Positions 51,716 through 61,367 are shown, counted from the first letter of the stretch. The stretch: DNA of 64,000 nucleotides from Aureimonas mangrovi (GCF_014058705.1 NZ_CP059692.1:2981001-3045000); one strand, 5' to 3'. The notes: generated by a model not told the origin, from the letters alone. Made by a program: numbers and translations.

Positions 51716-53892
51716 AACAGACCGAGAATACCGGGGGCCGCCGAACCAGCGCCGCCGCCGCCGAGCAGCGCCAGCGCCGGCGAGCTCGCCTGCATCGCCG
51801 GGTTGTTGATGTCGTAGAGCGCGGAGAAGCGCGAGATGAACCGGTCGAGACCGCGCGGGTCCTTGAGCTGGTCGAAATCCATTCGAGTCTCGAGGATTGC
51901 CGCCTGCCGGTCGATGTCGAGCTGCGACATGGATTGGGGCAGCCCGAGTGCGGTGCGCACGACTTCGAAGAGCGCCCTGTCGGAGAGGATCGAGAAGGCG
52001 CCGGTGATGTCGGGAGACTTGCGCAGGAAGTAGAGCGCGAGCCGCGCACCCTCGTTCGTTGCACCGACCTCCTGCTCCAATGTCTGCACGAGGTAGAGGT
52101 TCTGCGTCGTCAGGAAGCTGGCGCCGCTTTGCGCGCTGCCTCCCGACGCCGCGATGCGTCCGTCCGGCGTGAAGGCGAAGGCGGCCGCAAAGTCCGTGTA
52201 GCGCGTGTCGCCGAAGGATCGCGCGAAGCTGTCCTCGTCCGAAAGATCGCTCGTCAGGAGCTTGCGGATGTCGGCCGGGCGCAGCTTTTCGTCTGCGAGG
52301 CCGTAGGCGCGCAGCGCGAAGTCCAGCACCGCATCGTTCTCCAGAAGATCGTCGAGCGACTTCACCGCGCCGACGCCCTCCAGATAGGCCACTGTCTCCT
52401 CGCGCACCTTTCCGCGCGTGTACTCGCTCTGGTCTTCGCCGAACGAACGGGCGTAGAGCGAGGCTGTCTCCTGCTGAGAGCGCACCGGCTGGGCGAGGCG
52501 CTCGGCGCGCACCTTGCCCTCGGCGTCGAAATTGAAGGCGGCGGCGAGATTCTCGTAGCGCTCGTCGTTCAGGCGCCGGACGTAGGAGTTCGGATCGGAC
52601 GGATCGCTCTGGAGCACGCGGCGGATCTTCGAGCTGCTCTCGGTCGCGGGGTCGAGATCGAAGGCCTTGAGGATGAAGTCGAAAGCCTGGCGGCGGTAGA
52701 CCGGATCGTTGCCGAGGAGATCGTTGATGGAATCCATGCGCGTGAGCTGCACGCGGAAGGCGTTCGTGCGCAACGCGATCTCAGCATCGCCAGTGCGTGG
52801 TGTCGCCTGCTGGAACGCGTCAGCGATGCGCGCGAGCGAAGCGGCGCTCGCGGCGGCGCCCGCCGGAGCGTTGCCCTGCGTGTCGAAGGCGAAGGCCGCG
52901 TTCAAAGCGCGCAGCTTCTCCTTGCGCGCCTTCTCGGTGTCCGTTCGCTCGGGCAATGCGTCGATCGCGTGGGCACCGTCGCCCGTGTCGCGGGCGAGCA
53001 CGTTTGTCAGGACCGCGGCGGTATCGCGCGAAGGATCGAGCCCGAAGGCCGTCTGCAGGACGCGCAGCACGGTGGGGTCTGCGAGAAGATCGGCTGCGCT
53101 GGTGACGGTTTTTGCCTGCGCTTCGAAGTGCCGGGCTGAAAAGGCTGTCGCCTGTGGGCTGGTGGATTGGCCGACAGCGACGAAATAGCGATTCGCAAAG
53201 GCCGCACGCTGCGCGTCAGTCTGGGCGGCGCTTCCCGGCGCCACCTTCCCGTCCGGCTGGAAGGAGAAGGCATCGCGAAGGAACGCCGCACCGCCGCTCG
53301 GCTGCGCGCCCTCCCCCGTGTTCAGGATCAGGCCGCGCAGATAATCGCGTGAGACGATGGCCGGATCGACGCCGACGATCTTGGCCGTCATCTCGAACAT
53401 CACGGGGTCGCGCAGGAGCGCATCGACGTCCTTGATACCGCCGATCCGTGCCTCGAAGGTCGCGACCTTGTCGCCGGCGATCGCCCCGCCGCGCACCAGA
53501 TGTTCGGAATAGGCCTCCACGAGCCGGTCGGTCTGCGCCTGGCTCTGGAGCGCCGGCTCGGACGCGGCCGCCGCGAAGTCGAAGGCGCCGGCGAGCTGGC
53601 GGTAGCGCTGGTCGGTCAGACGGTTGGCGAAGCTCGACGTGTCCGAGAGATCGCTCTCCAGCACCTGCCGGATCAGCGCGCGCGAGCCGATCTGGTCCTC
53701 CAACCCGTAGGCCTTCAGCGCGTAGGAATAGAGGCGGTAGTCGTCCATCAGGTCGTCGACCGTGCGGACCTGGCCGATATTCTCCTGATAATAGCGCGCC
53801 TCGCGCTCCACGCTCGCCTGTGCCGAGACGCGCGCTAGGCTGCGCGTCATGTCCTCGGCATAGAGGCGGTAGCTGGTCAGCGTCGAGATCAT
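51712..53892 (-). CDS. DUF1217 repeat protein, flagellar cluster
   Basis: A 726-residue protein built from about six DUF1217-type repeats (starting near residues 45, 156, 267, 388, 512 and 630), each with a DDLL/ALL start, a ALRAYGL- or AFGLDP-type helix, SDxxS and a AAAFxFxxDG end, plus a Gly-rich tail. DUF1217 proteins occur in alphaproteobacterial flagellar clusters and are thought to be structural or export-related; exact function unknown. ATG 53892 (MISTLTSYRLYAED) fits the family start. Last gene of the flagellar run. Confidence 0.85.
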   Translation of the reverse strand: MISTLTSYRLYAEDMTRSLARVSAQASVEREARYYQENIGQVRTVDDLMDDYRLYSYALKAYGLEDQIGSRALIRQVLESDLSDTSSFANRLTDQRYRQLAGAFDFAAAASEPALQSQAQTDRLVEAYSEHLVRGGAIAGDKVATFEARIGGIKDVDALLRDPVMFEMTAKIVGVDPAIVSRDYLRGLILNTGEGAQPSGGAAFLRDAFSFQPDGKVAPGSAAQTDAQRAAFANRYFVAVGQSTSPQATAFSARHFEAQAKTVTSAADLLADPTVLRVLQTAFGLDPSRDTAAVLTNVLARDTGDGAHAIDALPERTDTEKARKEKLRALNAAFAFDTQGNAPAGAAASAASLARIADAFQQATPRTGDAEIALRTNAFRVQLTRMDSINDLLGNDPVYRRQAFDFILKAFDLDPATESSSKIRRVLQSDPSDPNSYVRRLNDERYENLAAAFNFDAEGKVRAERLAQPVRSQQETASLYARSFGEDQSEYTRGKVREETVAYLEGVGAVKSLDDLLENDAVLDFALRAYGLADEKLRPADIRKLLTSDLSDEDSFARSFGDTRYTDFAAAFAFTPDGRIAASGGSAQSGASFLTTQNLYLVQTLEQEVGATNEGARLALYFLRKSPDITGAFSILSDRALFEVVRTALGLPQSMSQLDIDRQAAILETRMDFDQLKDPRGLDRFISRFSALYDINNPAMQASSPALALLGGGGAGSAAPGILGLF

Positions 53893-54006
53893 GCGGCAAG
53901 CCCCTCGGCCACCGGCGCAGCACGGCCGGCACAACATGCTTAACGTCAAGCGATTACGGGAAGCTGAATGCCAGACCGGTGCGCGGGTTCAGAGCGCGCC
54001 GGCGAC

Positions 54007-54483
54007 CTATTCGACGAGGACGCGAAGCCCCTCGCCGCCGAGTTCGTTGCGCGGCAGGAAGTCGAACTGCTCGACCAGCACCTCGCGCACGATGTCGCGG
54101 CCGAAACGCTCGTTGACGGCGGTGCGGATGTTGGCCGTCAGCGTCGGCAGGTCGTAGCGCTCGGGTCGCTCGAAATCGAAGCCGGTGACGGAGTAGATCG
54201 TGCGGAACGCCTCGTCGACGACGAAGGGGTCCGGCGGCACCGCCATCGAGGCTACCGTGCGCCCGTCTATCGTGTAGACGAAGCGCGCGAGCACGTAGCC
54301 CTTGAGCTGCCCTTCCGCGATGATCGGCACCGAGATCCCGTCCGTGCGCCGATAGTCGAGCCCCACGAAGTAGGTCGCCTCCTCCTCCACCGCCGGCTCG
54401 GTGCTGCGCACCGATGCGACGACGTAGCTCGATCCGAGCGAGACGATCAGCACCCAGACGGCGATGGCGAGGGTCCGGATCAT
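54007..54483 (-). CDS. FliL-like membrane protein of the flagellar cluster
   Basis: A 158-residue protein with an N-terminal membrane helix (about residues 4-24) and a periplasmic domain whose C-terminus (RFGRDIVREVLVEQFDFLPRNEL) recalls FliL, the basal-body stator-ring protein. The overall match is weak, so another flagellar membrane protein is possible. It overlaps the FlgN-like gene by 4 bases (translational coupling). Confidence 0.65.
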   Translation of the reverse strand: MIRTLAIAVWVLIVSLGSSYVVASVRSTEPAVEEEATYFVGLDYRRTDGISVPIIAEGQLKGYVLARFVYTIDGRTVASMAVPPDPFVVDEAFRTIYSVTGFDFERPERYDLPTLTANIRTAVNERFGRDIVREVLVEQFDFLPRNELGGEGLRVLVE

Positions 54484-54833
54484 CCGCCGGCCGTCACGCC
54501 GCGCACGGAGGAGCCGTAGGTGCCGTCGGATTCAGCCTCGGCCATCGACCGAGAGATGAGGCCGGCGACCTCGTCTGTGGCCTCCATGTGAAGCTGCAGG
54601 AGCCGGCGGTTGTCGTCGAGGCGCTCGCGCAGGGTCGAGAGGCGCGTGCGCAGCTCGCCGCTGACGGAAGCCGTGTCGAGGCCGCGCGCAATGCGCGTCA
54701 GCTCCAGAAGGCTCTGGTTCTTGCGGTTGCTGGTCTCACCGAGATTGAAGCGGGCGCCCGAGCGAAGGGCGTTCATCTCGCCCGCGAGCACCGCCTCGAG
54801 GCGGTTGATGGCCTGTGTGAGAACCATTTCCAC
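54480..54833 (-). CDS. FlgN-like flagellar chaperone candidate (117 aa)
   Basis: A 117-residue, almost entirely helical protein: NRLEAVLAGEMNALRSGARF, then RLSTLRERLDDNRRLLQLHMEA. Size, helical content and position match FlgN-type chaperones of hook-filament junction proteins in Rhizobiales flagellar clusters. Sequence similarity of FlgN proteins is low, so this is by context as much as by motif. Confidence 0.65.
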   Translation of the reverse strand: MEMVLTQAINRLEAVLAGEMNALRSGARFNLGETSNRKNQSLLELTRIARGLDTASVSGELRTRLSTLRERLDDNRRLLQLHMEATDEVAGLISRSMAEAESDGTYGSSVRGVTAGG

Positions 54834-54894
54834 GTCGTTCCAACTCCCGTTACGCTGCGCGGCGATCGTTCGGCCGCGTGTTCCAACTCGTGTC

Positions 54895-55332
54895 CTAGAT
54901 CTTGGCCGCGCCGGCCGCCTTCAGCCGGTCATCCTCGGCCGCGGCCACCTCGGCCGCGCGTCCCGCTAGGGTCGGCGATTGCGCCAGCATGTCGGCGATG
55001 CCGATGCCGCCGGCCGCCGCGATCTCCTCGCCGATCTTCTCGGCCATCATCGAGCGCCAGACGTCGCCGGCCATGCCCGCGCCGAAGAACTCGGTGTTCT
55101 CCTTCGGCAGCATCTCTTCCACGAAGGAGCGAAGCACGAAGCCCTCGAACTCCTGCAAGGGATCCTTCGCGCGGGTGTGGAGCGGCGCCGAAGAGACCGG
55201 AAGCGTGGCCGCCGCCTTGTCGAGCGCTGCGGAGAACATCGCTCCATCGCCTGACGAGACCTTGGCCGCCGGCTCGGACAGCACGGTGGCGGAAGCAGTT
55301 CCGGCGACGGCGAGAGGCTGGATGATCGTCAT
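54895..55332 (-). CDS. flgJ: Flagellar rod-binding protein FlgJ (CheL-type)
   Basis: A 145-residue protein with the rod-binding domain: DPLQEFEGFVLRSFVEEMLP, then EFFGAGMAGDVWRSMMAEKI and GGIGIADML. It lacks the muramidase domain of enteric FlgJ, as usual in alphaproteobacteria (also called CheL). Assembles the flagellar rod. ATG 55332 is chosen (MTIIQPL); the frame extends 8 residues further. Confidence 0.88.
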   Translation of the reverse strand: MTIIQPLAVAGTASATVLSEPAAKVSSGDGAMFSAALDKAAATLPVSSAPLHTRAKDPLQEFEGFVLRSFVEEMLPKENTEFFGAGMAGDVWRSMMAEKIGEEIAAAGGIGIADMLAQSPTLAGRAAEVAAAEDDRLKAAGAAKI

Positions 55333-55356
55333 GCCGGAAGGCTTACGCCCGCTCAC

Positions 55357-55758
55357 TTATTCGAGGCTTGCGAGCCTGCGGTTGAGATGGGCATCGACGA
55401 TCTCGGTCAGGTCGCGCGCCTCGTTCGCGGCATCTTCGAGCGCCCTCGCTTGCCTTGCGACGCCAGCCAGCTGACGCTCGACGCGCGCGGCGGTGAATAG
55501 CGCGCCCTGCACGGCGGCCGCCGCCTTCGCGGTTTCGCCACGCTCGGCCTCCTTGCGCCTCAGGCTCGAGGCCTTGGCTTCGAGGAAAAGGCCATTGAGC
55601 AGCGACTGGTCGCCGAGGCTTTCCAGGATGTCGCGTGCTTCGCCCGCCAGTTCTGCCTCGCGGCGGCGAAGCTCGGCGAGGCGCCATTCCTCGACCTCGC
55701 GGCGGCGCTTCTGCACCCGCGTCAATCGTTCCAGCCGTTCGGCGCGCGACAGCGTCAT
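55357..55758 (-). CDS. FliJ-like coiled-coil flagellar protein (133 aa)
   Basis: A 133-residue helical coiled-coil protein rich in Arg, Glu and Ala (RLTRVQKRRREVEEWRLAEL, ELAGEARDILESLGDQ). In size, composition and position after fliR it resembles FliJ, the export ATPase regulator, but similarity is compositional and the identification rests on context. Overlaps fliR by 4 bases. Confidence 0.62.
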   Translation of the reverse strand: MTLSRAERLERLTRVQKRRREVEEWRLAELRRREAELAGEARDILESLGDQSLLNGLFLEAKASSLRRKEAERGETAKAAAAVQGALFTAARVERQLAGVARQARALEDAANEARDLTEIVDAHLNRRLASLE

Positions 55759-56510
55759 CCGTTCACGACCCAGATGCGGAAGGCCTGCGTGAACTGCAGG
55801 AGGAAATCGCCCATCGAATAGCCGAGGAGGATCAGCCCTCCGGCCAGCACGAAGGGCAGCGAGATGAAGTAGACCGGGATCTGCGGCGTCAGCTTGTTGG
55901 CGAGCCCGACGGCCAGATTGACCACCACCGCATAGATGACGAAAGGGCTGGCAATGCGAAGGCAGAGCTTGAACGTCTCGTCGAGATTGTCGGTGAGCGC
56001 CACGAGGCCGGCGCGTGGCGAGAAGCCGAGGGCGACGGGCAGCGTCAGATAGGAGGCGACGAGCGCCTGGATCACCTCGGCGTGCAGGTTCAGGGAGAAG
56101 ATCATCACGGTGGCAGTCAAGGTGATGAGGGTCACGAGCGCGGGCACCGCATCCGGCTCGTCGATGGGCGTGCCGAGCGCCATGCCCATGCCGATGGCCT
56201 GCGCCATGAAGTTGCCGGCGAACTGAAGGGCCAGGATGAAGACGCGGCCGAGAAGGCCGATCATCGCGCCGTTGAGGATTTCGCCGACGACGAGTTGCAG
56301 GCGCAGATCGTCGCTCGCCGGGCCGACGATCTGGACGATCTGCGGCAGTAGGCCGGGCGAGACCGCCATCGACAGGGCGAAGGCGATGAACAGGCGCACG
56401 TTCGCCGGAATGCGCGCCGAGGAATAGCCCGGTAGAAGCATCAGGCAGGAGCCGATGCGGCAGAAGATCAGGAAGAGGGCGAGGACGAGCGCGCTCGTTT
56501 CCTCGCTCAC
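55755..56510 (-). CDS. fliR: Flagellar type III export protein FliR
   Basis: A 251-residue inner-membrane protein with about six helices; [20 protein letters not shown] near the start and the [20 protein letters not shown] end are FliR signatures. Part of the export gate with FliP, FliQ and FlhB. Its start overlaps the flhA stop by 4 bases. Confidence 0.93.
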   Translation of the reverse strand: MSEETSALVLALFLIFCRIGSCLMLLPGYSSARIPANVRLFIAFALSMAVSPGLLPQIVQIVGPASDDLRLQLVVGEILNGAMIGLLGRVFILALQFAGNFMAQAIGMGMALGTPIDEPDAVPALVTLITLTATVMIFSLNLHAEVIQALVASYLTLPVALGFSPRAGLVALTDNLDETFKLCLRIASPFVIYAVVVNLAVGLANKLTPQIPVYFISLPFVLAGGLILLGYSMGDFLLQFTQAFRIWVVNG

Positions 56511-58612
56511 GAGATGGAGCCCAGCGCCTTGATGTCGACGCCGCGCGCGATCTCCAGATGGCTCAGCACCGGAAGGTTCACGAAGATGCGCTCGATCATC
56601 ATGCGCACGTAGGGGCGCGCATCCGGTGAGGCGACGAGGACGAAGTTCTCGCCCTCGGCGGTCTTTTCGCGGATGACCTTGGAGGCCTCCGTCGCGAACT
56701 CCTCGACGAGGCGCGGGTCGATGTCGAACTCGGTGACGTCGCCCTTCTGGTCGCGCTTCAGGGCCTGATGGAAGGCGAGGTCCCAGCGGTTTCCGAGGCG
56801 CAGCACGGAAAGCTGGCCACCCACGAGAAGGTCGCCGCAGATCTGCTGCGCCATGCGCATGCGCACATGCTCGACGATCTTCTCCGAGCGCCGCACATGC
56901 GGCGAGATCTCCGCGATGGCCTCCAGGATGAGCGTCAGGTTGCGGATGGAAACGCGCTCGGCAAGCAGCAGCTTCAGCACCGCCTGCAGGCCCGAATGGC
57001 TCATATGCGCCGGCACGATCTCCTCGATGAGGCGCTTGTATTCAGGCTCCAGGCGATCGAGCAGCGCACGCATGTCCTTGTAGGAGAGGAGATGCGCGAG
57101 GTTGTTGCGGATGACCTCGGAAAGATGCGTCAGCAGGACCGAGAGCGTATCGACCGGCTCGAAGCCCGCGCGGCGCGCGGCGCTCGCGAAGGTCTCGGAA
57201 ATCCAGGCTGCGCGCAGGCCGAAGGCCGGCTCCTTCGTCAGATCGTGCGGGATGTCGGGCACGGGCTGCTCGCCGAGCACAATCAGAAGCTCGCCGAGAC
57301 GCATCTGCTGCGTCGCTACCGTCGTGCCGTGGACCTTGATCTCGTAGGACTTGCCGTCGAGGGCGAGGTCGTCCGAGAGCTTGATCTCGGGGACGACGAA
57401 GCCGTAGCGCGCCGCGAAACGACGACGCATCTTCTGGACGCGGCTCGCCAGCTCGTCGCGGGAGAAGGAAAGCTGGGCGGAGAGCTGCTTGCCCAGCACC
57501 AGCTCCACCTCGACGATGCGCAGGCTCTCCTTGACCGACTGGCGCTCGGCTTCGATGGCGCGCTGCTCCTCCTCCATGCGCTCGGCATCCATGCGCGCCT
57601 TCTCGTCGGCGCGCCGGCGCGGCACGAGATAGGCGCCCACACCAAGGATCGAGCCGACCACGAAGAAGGGCAGGAAGGGTAGGCCCGGCAGGATGGCAAG
57701 GAGCATCATCAGCAGCGCCGCTACGAGAAGCGCGCGCGGATAATGGCCGAGCTGGCGGATGATCGCGGTTTCCGCCGCGCCCGTCGTGCCGCCCTTCGAG
57801 ACGAGGAGTCCGGCGGCGAGCGAGACGATCAGCGCCGGGATCTGCGTGACGAGACCGTCGCCGACCGAGAGCTTGACGAAGACGTCGGCCGCGCTGGCGG
57901 CGTCCATGCCGTGGCGTGTGATGCCGATGATGATGCCGCCGAAAATGTTGACGGCAGTGATGATGAGGCCGGCGATGGCGTCGCCGCGCACGAATTTCGA
58001 GGCGCCGTCCATCGAGCCGAAGAAAGAGCTTTCCTCCTCCAGCTCCTTGCGGCGGACCTGCGCCTGCTTCTCGTCGAGGAGGCCGGCGGAGAGGTCGGCG
58101 TCGATCGCCATCTGCTTGCCGGGGATGGCGTCGAGCGTGAAGCGCGCGCCCACTTCGGCAATGCGCGTCGCGCCCTTGGTTATGACGAGGAAGTTGACGG
58201 TGATGAGAATGGCGAAGACGACGAGGCCGATGACGAAATCGCCGGCCATGACGAGGTTCGAGAACCCGCCGATCACATGACCGGCCGCGTTCACCCCCTC
58301 GTTGCCGTGGCTGAGGATGACGCGCGTCGTCGCGACGTTCAACGAAAGACGCAACATTGTCGCGATCAGAAGAACCGTCGGAAACGCCGAGAATTCCAGC
58401 GGCTTCTGGATCCAGAGCGCGACCATCAGGATCAGAACGGACAGCGCGATCGACAGGACGAGGCCGAGATCGATCAGGACGGCCGGGATCGGCACGAAAA
58501 GGATGGCGAGGATGAAAACGATGCCGAAGGCGAAGCCGATGTCGCGCATCGACTGGCGCCCGGCCTGCGCCGCCTGCAGCGGCGCGGAAAGCTTCAGGGT
58601 ATCGGTGCTCAT
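56507..58612 (-). CDS. flhA: Flagellar type III export protein FlhA
   Basis: A 701-residue export-gate protein. The N-terminal half has eight membrane helices and the conserved [15 protein letters not shown] and [20 protein letters not shown] (FHIPEP motif); the C-terminal half is the cytoplasmic nonamer domain that docks chaperone-substrate complexes. Start ATG 58612 ([13 protein letters not shown]). Separated from fliQ by a 3.2-kb block with an unrelated regulator; a CtrA-type box lies at 58671-58685, about 60 bases upstream. Confidence 0.95.
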   Translation of the reverse strand: MSTDTLKLSAPLQAAQAGRQSMRDIGFAFGIVFILAILFVPIPAVLIDLGLVLSIALSVLILMVALWIQKPLEFSAFPTVLLIATMLRLSLNVATTRVILSHGNEGVNAAGHVIGGFSNLVMAGDFVIGLVVFAILITVNFLVITKGATRIAEVGARFTLDAIPGKQMAIDADLSAGLLDEKQAQVRRKELEEESSFFGSMDGASKFVRGDAIAGLIITAVNIFGGIIIGITRHGMDAASAADVFVKLSVGDGLVTQIPALIVSLAAGLLVSKGGTTGAAETAIIRQLGHYPRALLVAALLMMLLAILPGLPFLPFFVVGSILGVGAYLVPRRRADEKARMDAERMEEEQRAIEAERQSVKESLRIVEVELVLGKQLSAQLSFSRDELASRVQKMRRRFAARYGFVVPEIKLSDDLALDGKSYEIKVHGTTVATQQMRLGELLIVLGEQPVPDIPHDLTKEPAFGLRAAWISETFASAARRAGFEPVDTLSVLLTHLSEVIRNNLAHLLSYKDMRALLDRLEPEYKRLIEEIVPAHMSHSGLQAVLKLLLAERVSIRNLTLILEAIAEISPHVRRSEKIVEHVRMRMAQQICGDLLVGGQLSVLRLGNRWDLAFHQALKRDQKGDVTEFDIDPRLVEEFATEASKVIREKTAEGENFVLVASPDARPYVRMMIERIFVNLPVLSHLEIARGVDIKALGSIS

Positions 58613-58670
58613 CGGCTCCTCGGCGATCCGGACCGCCGGGCGCACCCGGATCGGCCTTTCGGCCGCTCCC

Positions 58671-58685
58671 TTATTGTCGCGTTAA
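58671..58685. promoter_or_regulatory. CtrA-type box TTAT-N7-TTAA before flhA
   Basis: TTAT, seven bases, TTAA: one base from the full CtrA consensus (TTAA-N7-ATAA on the flhA strand). It overlaps the HxlR gene stop and lies about 60 bases before the flhA start, so it could give flhA-fliR its own CtrA-linked promoter. Confidence 0.55.
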
Positions 58686-59389
58686 CTTTTGCCGGGCTGG
58701 AACTCGGCTTTGGGCGGCAGGACGAAGAGCGTGACGAACCGCTCGGCCAGCGCGCGGTCGCCCTCGATGGAGAGCGCGCCCGCAGCCTCCAGGTCCGAGA
58801 GCGCCTGTCCGCCGTATATCGCGGCGGCCATGACGGGGGACGCGGCCGTGTAGACCACATCGGCGCCCTCGGGATCGGCGCGTTCGATCGTGATGCCGCC
58901 GTCCTGCAGGCGCGCAAGGAAACCCTCCGCGCCCGGCCGGAACCCCACCTTCGCCTCGATGCCGGCCGCGCGCTCCGCCGCGATCATTGTGCGCATGGAG
59001 AGCATCAGCGAGGCCGCGCTGAAGGAGAGCGTCGGATCGTGGAAGGGCGAGCGGGACGCCCAGCGCCCGAGCGTCTGGAAGATCGGCTCGGCCTCCAGCC
59101 CCCACGGCGTGAGTTCGTAGACCTTGACCGCGCCCGGTGGCGGCAAGGTGCGGCGGAAGAGGACGCCCGCCGCCTCCAGTCCCTCCAGCCGTTGCGTCAG
59201 AACATTGGCGCTGATGCCCGGCAGCCCGGCGCGGATGTCTCCGAAGCGCTTCGGCCCGAACATCAGTTCGCGAACCACGAGCAGCGCCCAGCGTTCACCG
59301 AGGATGTCGAGCGCGTGGGCCGCGCCGCAGGCATCCTCGTAGAGCCGCTTCGGGCCTTTCCGCTCTTCCGTTATTTTTTCTAACTTCAT
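58682..59389 (-). CDS. HxlR-family regulator with C-terminal SCP2-like domain
   Basis: A 235-residue regulator. The N-terminal winged helix (CGAAHALDILGERWALLVVR, LPGISANVLTQRLEGLEAAG) is HxlR; the C-terminal 120 residues form an SCP2-like sterol/lipid-binding-type domain, giving the longer HxlR subgroup. It may sense a hydrophobic ligand. It is divergent from the enzyme run at 59460 and reads in the flagellar direction, ending 69 bases before flhA. Confidence 0.85.
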   Translation of the reverse strand: MKLEKITEERKGPKRLYEDACGAAHALDILGERWALLVVRELMFGPKRFGDIRAGLPGISANVLTQRLEGLEAAGVLFRRTLPPPGAVKVYELTPWGLEAEPIFQTLGRWASRSPFHDPTLSFSAASLMLSMRTMIAAERAAGIEAKVGFRPGAEGFLARLQDGGITIERADPEGADVVYTAASPVMAAAIYGGQALSDLEAAGALSIEGDRALAERFVTLFVLPPKAEFQPGKS

Positions 59390-59405
59390 AGTTGCTTTTT
59401 ATAAC
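59382..59405. promoter_or_regulatory. Possible HxlR operator between divergent genes
   Basis: The AT-rich 70-base gap and HxlR start contain the dyad AACT-TCAT-AGTT (59382-59393) and a nearby TTATAAC stretch, against a GC-rich background. HxlR regulators bind such short dyads between divergent genes; this is inference. Confidence 0.35.
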
Positions 59406-59459
59406 CGTGGTGCGCATCATCGTCAAACCAACGAGCGCCATAGAGGGAAGGCGAGGACC

Positions 59460-59897
59460 ATGCCAAAGCTCATTTTCGTGAATCTGCCCGTGACCGACCT
59501 TCAAAGGTCCATCGCCTTCCACGAAGCGGTCGGCGGCACGCTCAACCCGCAATTCACTGACGAGACGGCCGCCTGCATCGTGATCTCGGACACGATCCAC
59601 GTGATGCTGTTGACGCACGAGAAGTTCGCCCAGTTCACCACCAAGACGATCCCCGACGCGCATGCCAACGCACAGGTGCTGGTCTGCCTCTCGGCCGACA
59701 GCCGCGACGAGGTGGATGCACTGGTCGACAAGGCGAAGGCCGCCGGCGGGGGCGCTGATCCGACGCCGACGCAGGATTACGGCTTCATGTACGGCCGCTC
59801 CTACGAGGACCCGGACGGGCACATCTTCGAGGTGATGTGGATGGACATGGAGGCCGCGACCGCAGCGATGGCCGGCAACGAGACGACGCCGGCCTGA
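59460..59897 (+). CDS. VOC-superfamily (glyoxalase-like) protein 1
   Basis: A 145-residue vicinal-oxygen-chelate fold protein: VNLPVTDLQRSIAFHEAVGG, then the central HVMLLTHEKF and the C-terminal EDPDGHIFEVMWM with a metal-binding His/Glu pair. Such proteins are dioxygenases, glyoxalases or resistance proteins; the substrate is not evident. First of five small enzymes divergent from the HxlR regulator. Confidence 0.83.
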   Translation: MPKLIFVNLPVTDLQRSIAFHEAVGGTLNPQFTDETAACIVISDTIHVMLLTHEKFAQFTTKTIPDAHANAQVLVCLSADSRDEVDALVDKAKAAGGGADPTPTQDYGFMYGRSYEDPDGHIFEVMWMDMEAATAAMAGNETTPA

Positions 59898-59919
59898 GGC
59901 CGGCAAAGGGAGGAGCGTC

Positions 59920-60534
59920 ATGAGCAAGCTGATCGTTGCCGCCTTCGTCAGCCTCGACGGCGTGATGCAGGCGCCGGGCGGGCCGCAGGAGGATACGTCC
60001 GGCGGCTTCCCCTTCGGTGGGTGGCTCGTCCCGCACGCCGACGAGGCGATGGGCGAAACCGTCGGCGAATTGTTCGACGGCTCGGCCGACCTCCTTCTCG
60101 GCCGGCGAACCTACGACATCTTCGCCGCCCACTGGCCGCGGATCGAGAACGACCCCTTCGCCGACGGACTCAACGCCATGCGCAAATATGTGGCGACCCG
60201 TTCGCCCGGTCCGCTCGAATGGCGGAACAGCGCTGCGATCGGGCCGGACGCCGCCAAGGCCGTCGCGGAACTGAAGGCGACGAACGAACGCGACCTCTTC
60301 ACGCAAGGAAGCGCGGACCTCATCCGCACGCTTCTCGCAGCCGGCCTCGTCGATACCTTCCGGCTGATGACCTTCCCTGTCCTGCTCGGACAGGGAAAGC
60401 GCCTTTTCGAGCCCGGCTCGCCGGGGCTCGGCCTCACTCTGGAGCGGCACCGCGTCTCGGACAAGGGCGTCGTGATGGCGACCTATCGCGCCGCCGGCCC
60501 GGTGGAGACGGGCTCCTTCGCCATCGACGACTGA
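59920..60534 (+). CDS. Dihydrofolate reductase-like protein (RibD C-terminal domain)
   Basis: A 204-residue protein of the RibD-C/dihydrofolate-reductase-like family: AAFVSLDGVMQAPGGPQEDT at the N-terminus, then LLLGRRTYDIFAAHWP and the C-terminal FRLMTFPVLLGQGKRLFEPG. The family reduces NADPH-dependent substrates; the physiological one is unknown. 22 bases after the previous stop, and in the same operon. Confidence 0.85.
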   Translation: MSKLIVAAFVSLDGVMQAPGGPQEDTSGGFPFGGWLVPHADEAMGETVGELFDGSADLLLGRRTYDIFAAHWPRIENDPFADGLNAMRKYVATRSPGPLEWRNSAAIGPDAAKAVAELKATNERDLFTQGSADLIRTLLAAGLVDTFRLMTFPVLLGQGKRLFEPGSPGLGLTLERHRVSDKGVVMATYRAAGPVETGSFAIDD

Positions 60535-60558
60535 ACCGCAAGACAGCGAGAGAACGCC

Positions 60559-60978
60559 ATGCAACTGACCAGCTGCCTCAACTTCGACGGCAATTGCCGC
60601 GAGGCCTTCGAGTTCTACGCCGCGGTTCTCGGCGGGAAGATCACCGCCATGATCGCCAACAGCGACGCGCCGCAGGGAGACGAGAACCCGTGGGCGAAGG
60701 AGCGCCCGGACAAGATCATGCATGCCTGGCTGCAGATCGACGATCAGGCGCTCATGGGCAACGATTGCCCGCCGCAATATCTGGAACCCGTCGGCGGCTT
60801 TACGGTCGGCATCCACGTCGAGGACCCTGCCGAAGCCCGCCGCATCTTCGACGCGTTGAGCGAAGGCGGCAAGATCACCATGCCCTTCGGCGAGACCTTC
60901 TGGTCGCCCGCCTTCGGCATGGCGACGGATCGCTTCGGCACGCCCTGGCTGATCAACACCATGCAACCCCAAAACTGA
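60559..60978 (+). CDS. VOC-superfamily protein 2 (PhnB-type)
   Basis: A 139-residue PhnB-like VOC protein: the NFDGNCREAFEFYAAVLGGK start, then GGFTVGIHVEDPAEARRIFD and FWSPAFGMATDRFGTPWLIN. PhnB-type proteins are of unknown function and often lack catalytic metal residues. Fits a co-transcribed run. Confidence 0.83.
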   Translation: MQLTSCLNFDGNCREAFEFYAAVLGGKITAMIANSDAPQGDENPWAKERPDKIMHAWLQIDDQALMGNDCPPQYLEPVGGFTVGIHVEDPAEARRIFDALSEGGKITMPFGETFWSPAFGMATDRFGTPWLINTMQPQN

Positions 60979-60989
60979 GGAGAAGTCCG

Positions 60990-61346
60990 ATGAGCTATAT
61001 CGATGGGTTCGTTCTCGCCGTTCCCACCGGGAACAAGGAGGCTTTCCGCAGCCATGCGGAAGCGGCCGCCAGGATCTTCATCGAGCACGGCGCCATTCGC
61101 TGCGTCGAGTGCTGGGGCGACGACGTTCCGGACGGCAAGGTCACGGACTTCAAGGGCGCGGTGAAGGCGAAGGACGGCGAGACGGTCCTCTTCTCCTTCA
61201 TCGAATGGCCCGACAAGGCAACACGCGACGCCGGCAGCGCCAAGATGATGGACGACCCGCGCATGAAGGACATGATGGACATGCCCTTCGACGGAAAGCG
61301 CATGATCTACGGCGGCTTCTCGCCGATCGTCGACGTCTCGCGCTGA
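60990..61346 (+). CDS. DUF1428 family protein
   Basis: A 118-residue protein with the DUF1428 pattern: YIDGFVLAVPTGNKEAFRSH and ECWGDDVPDGKVTDFKGAVK, then FIEWPDKATRDAG and DMPFDGKRMIYGGF. A dimeric alpha/beta-barrel family often placed beside HxlR regulators and VOC proteins. Function unknown. Starts 11 bases after the previous stop with AGGAG upstream. Confidence 0.85.
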   Translation: MSYIDGFVLAVPTGNKEAFRSHAEAAARIFIEHGAIRCVECWGDDVPDGKVTDFKGAVKAKDGETVLFSFIEWPDKATRDAGSAKMMDDPRMKDMMDMPFDGKRMIYGGFSPIVDVSR

Positions 61347-61367
61347 TCAACGATGGGAGGAAAGCTC

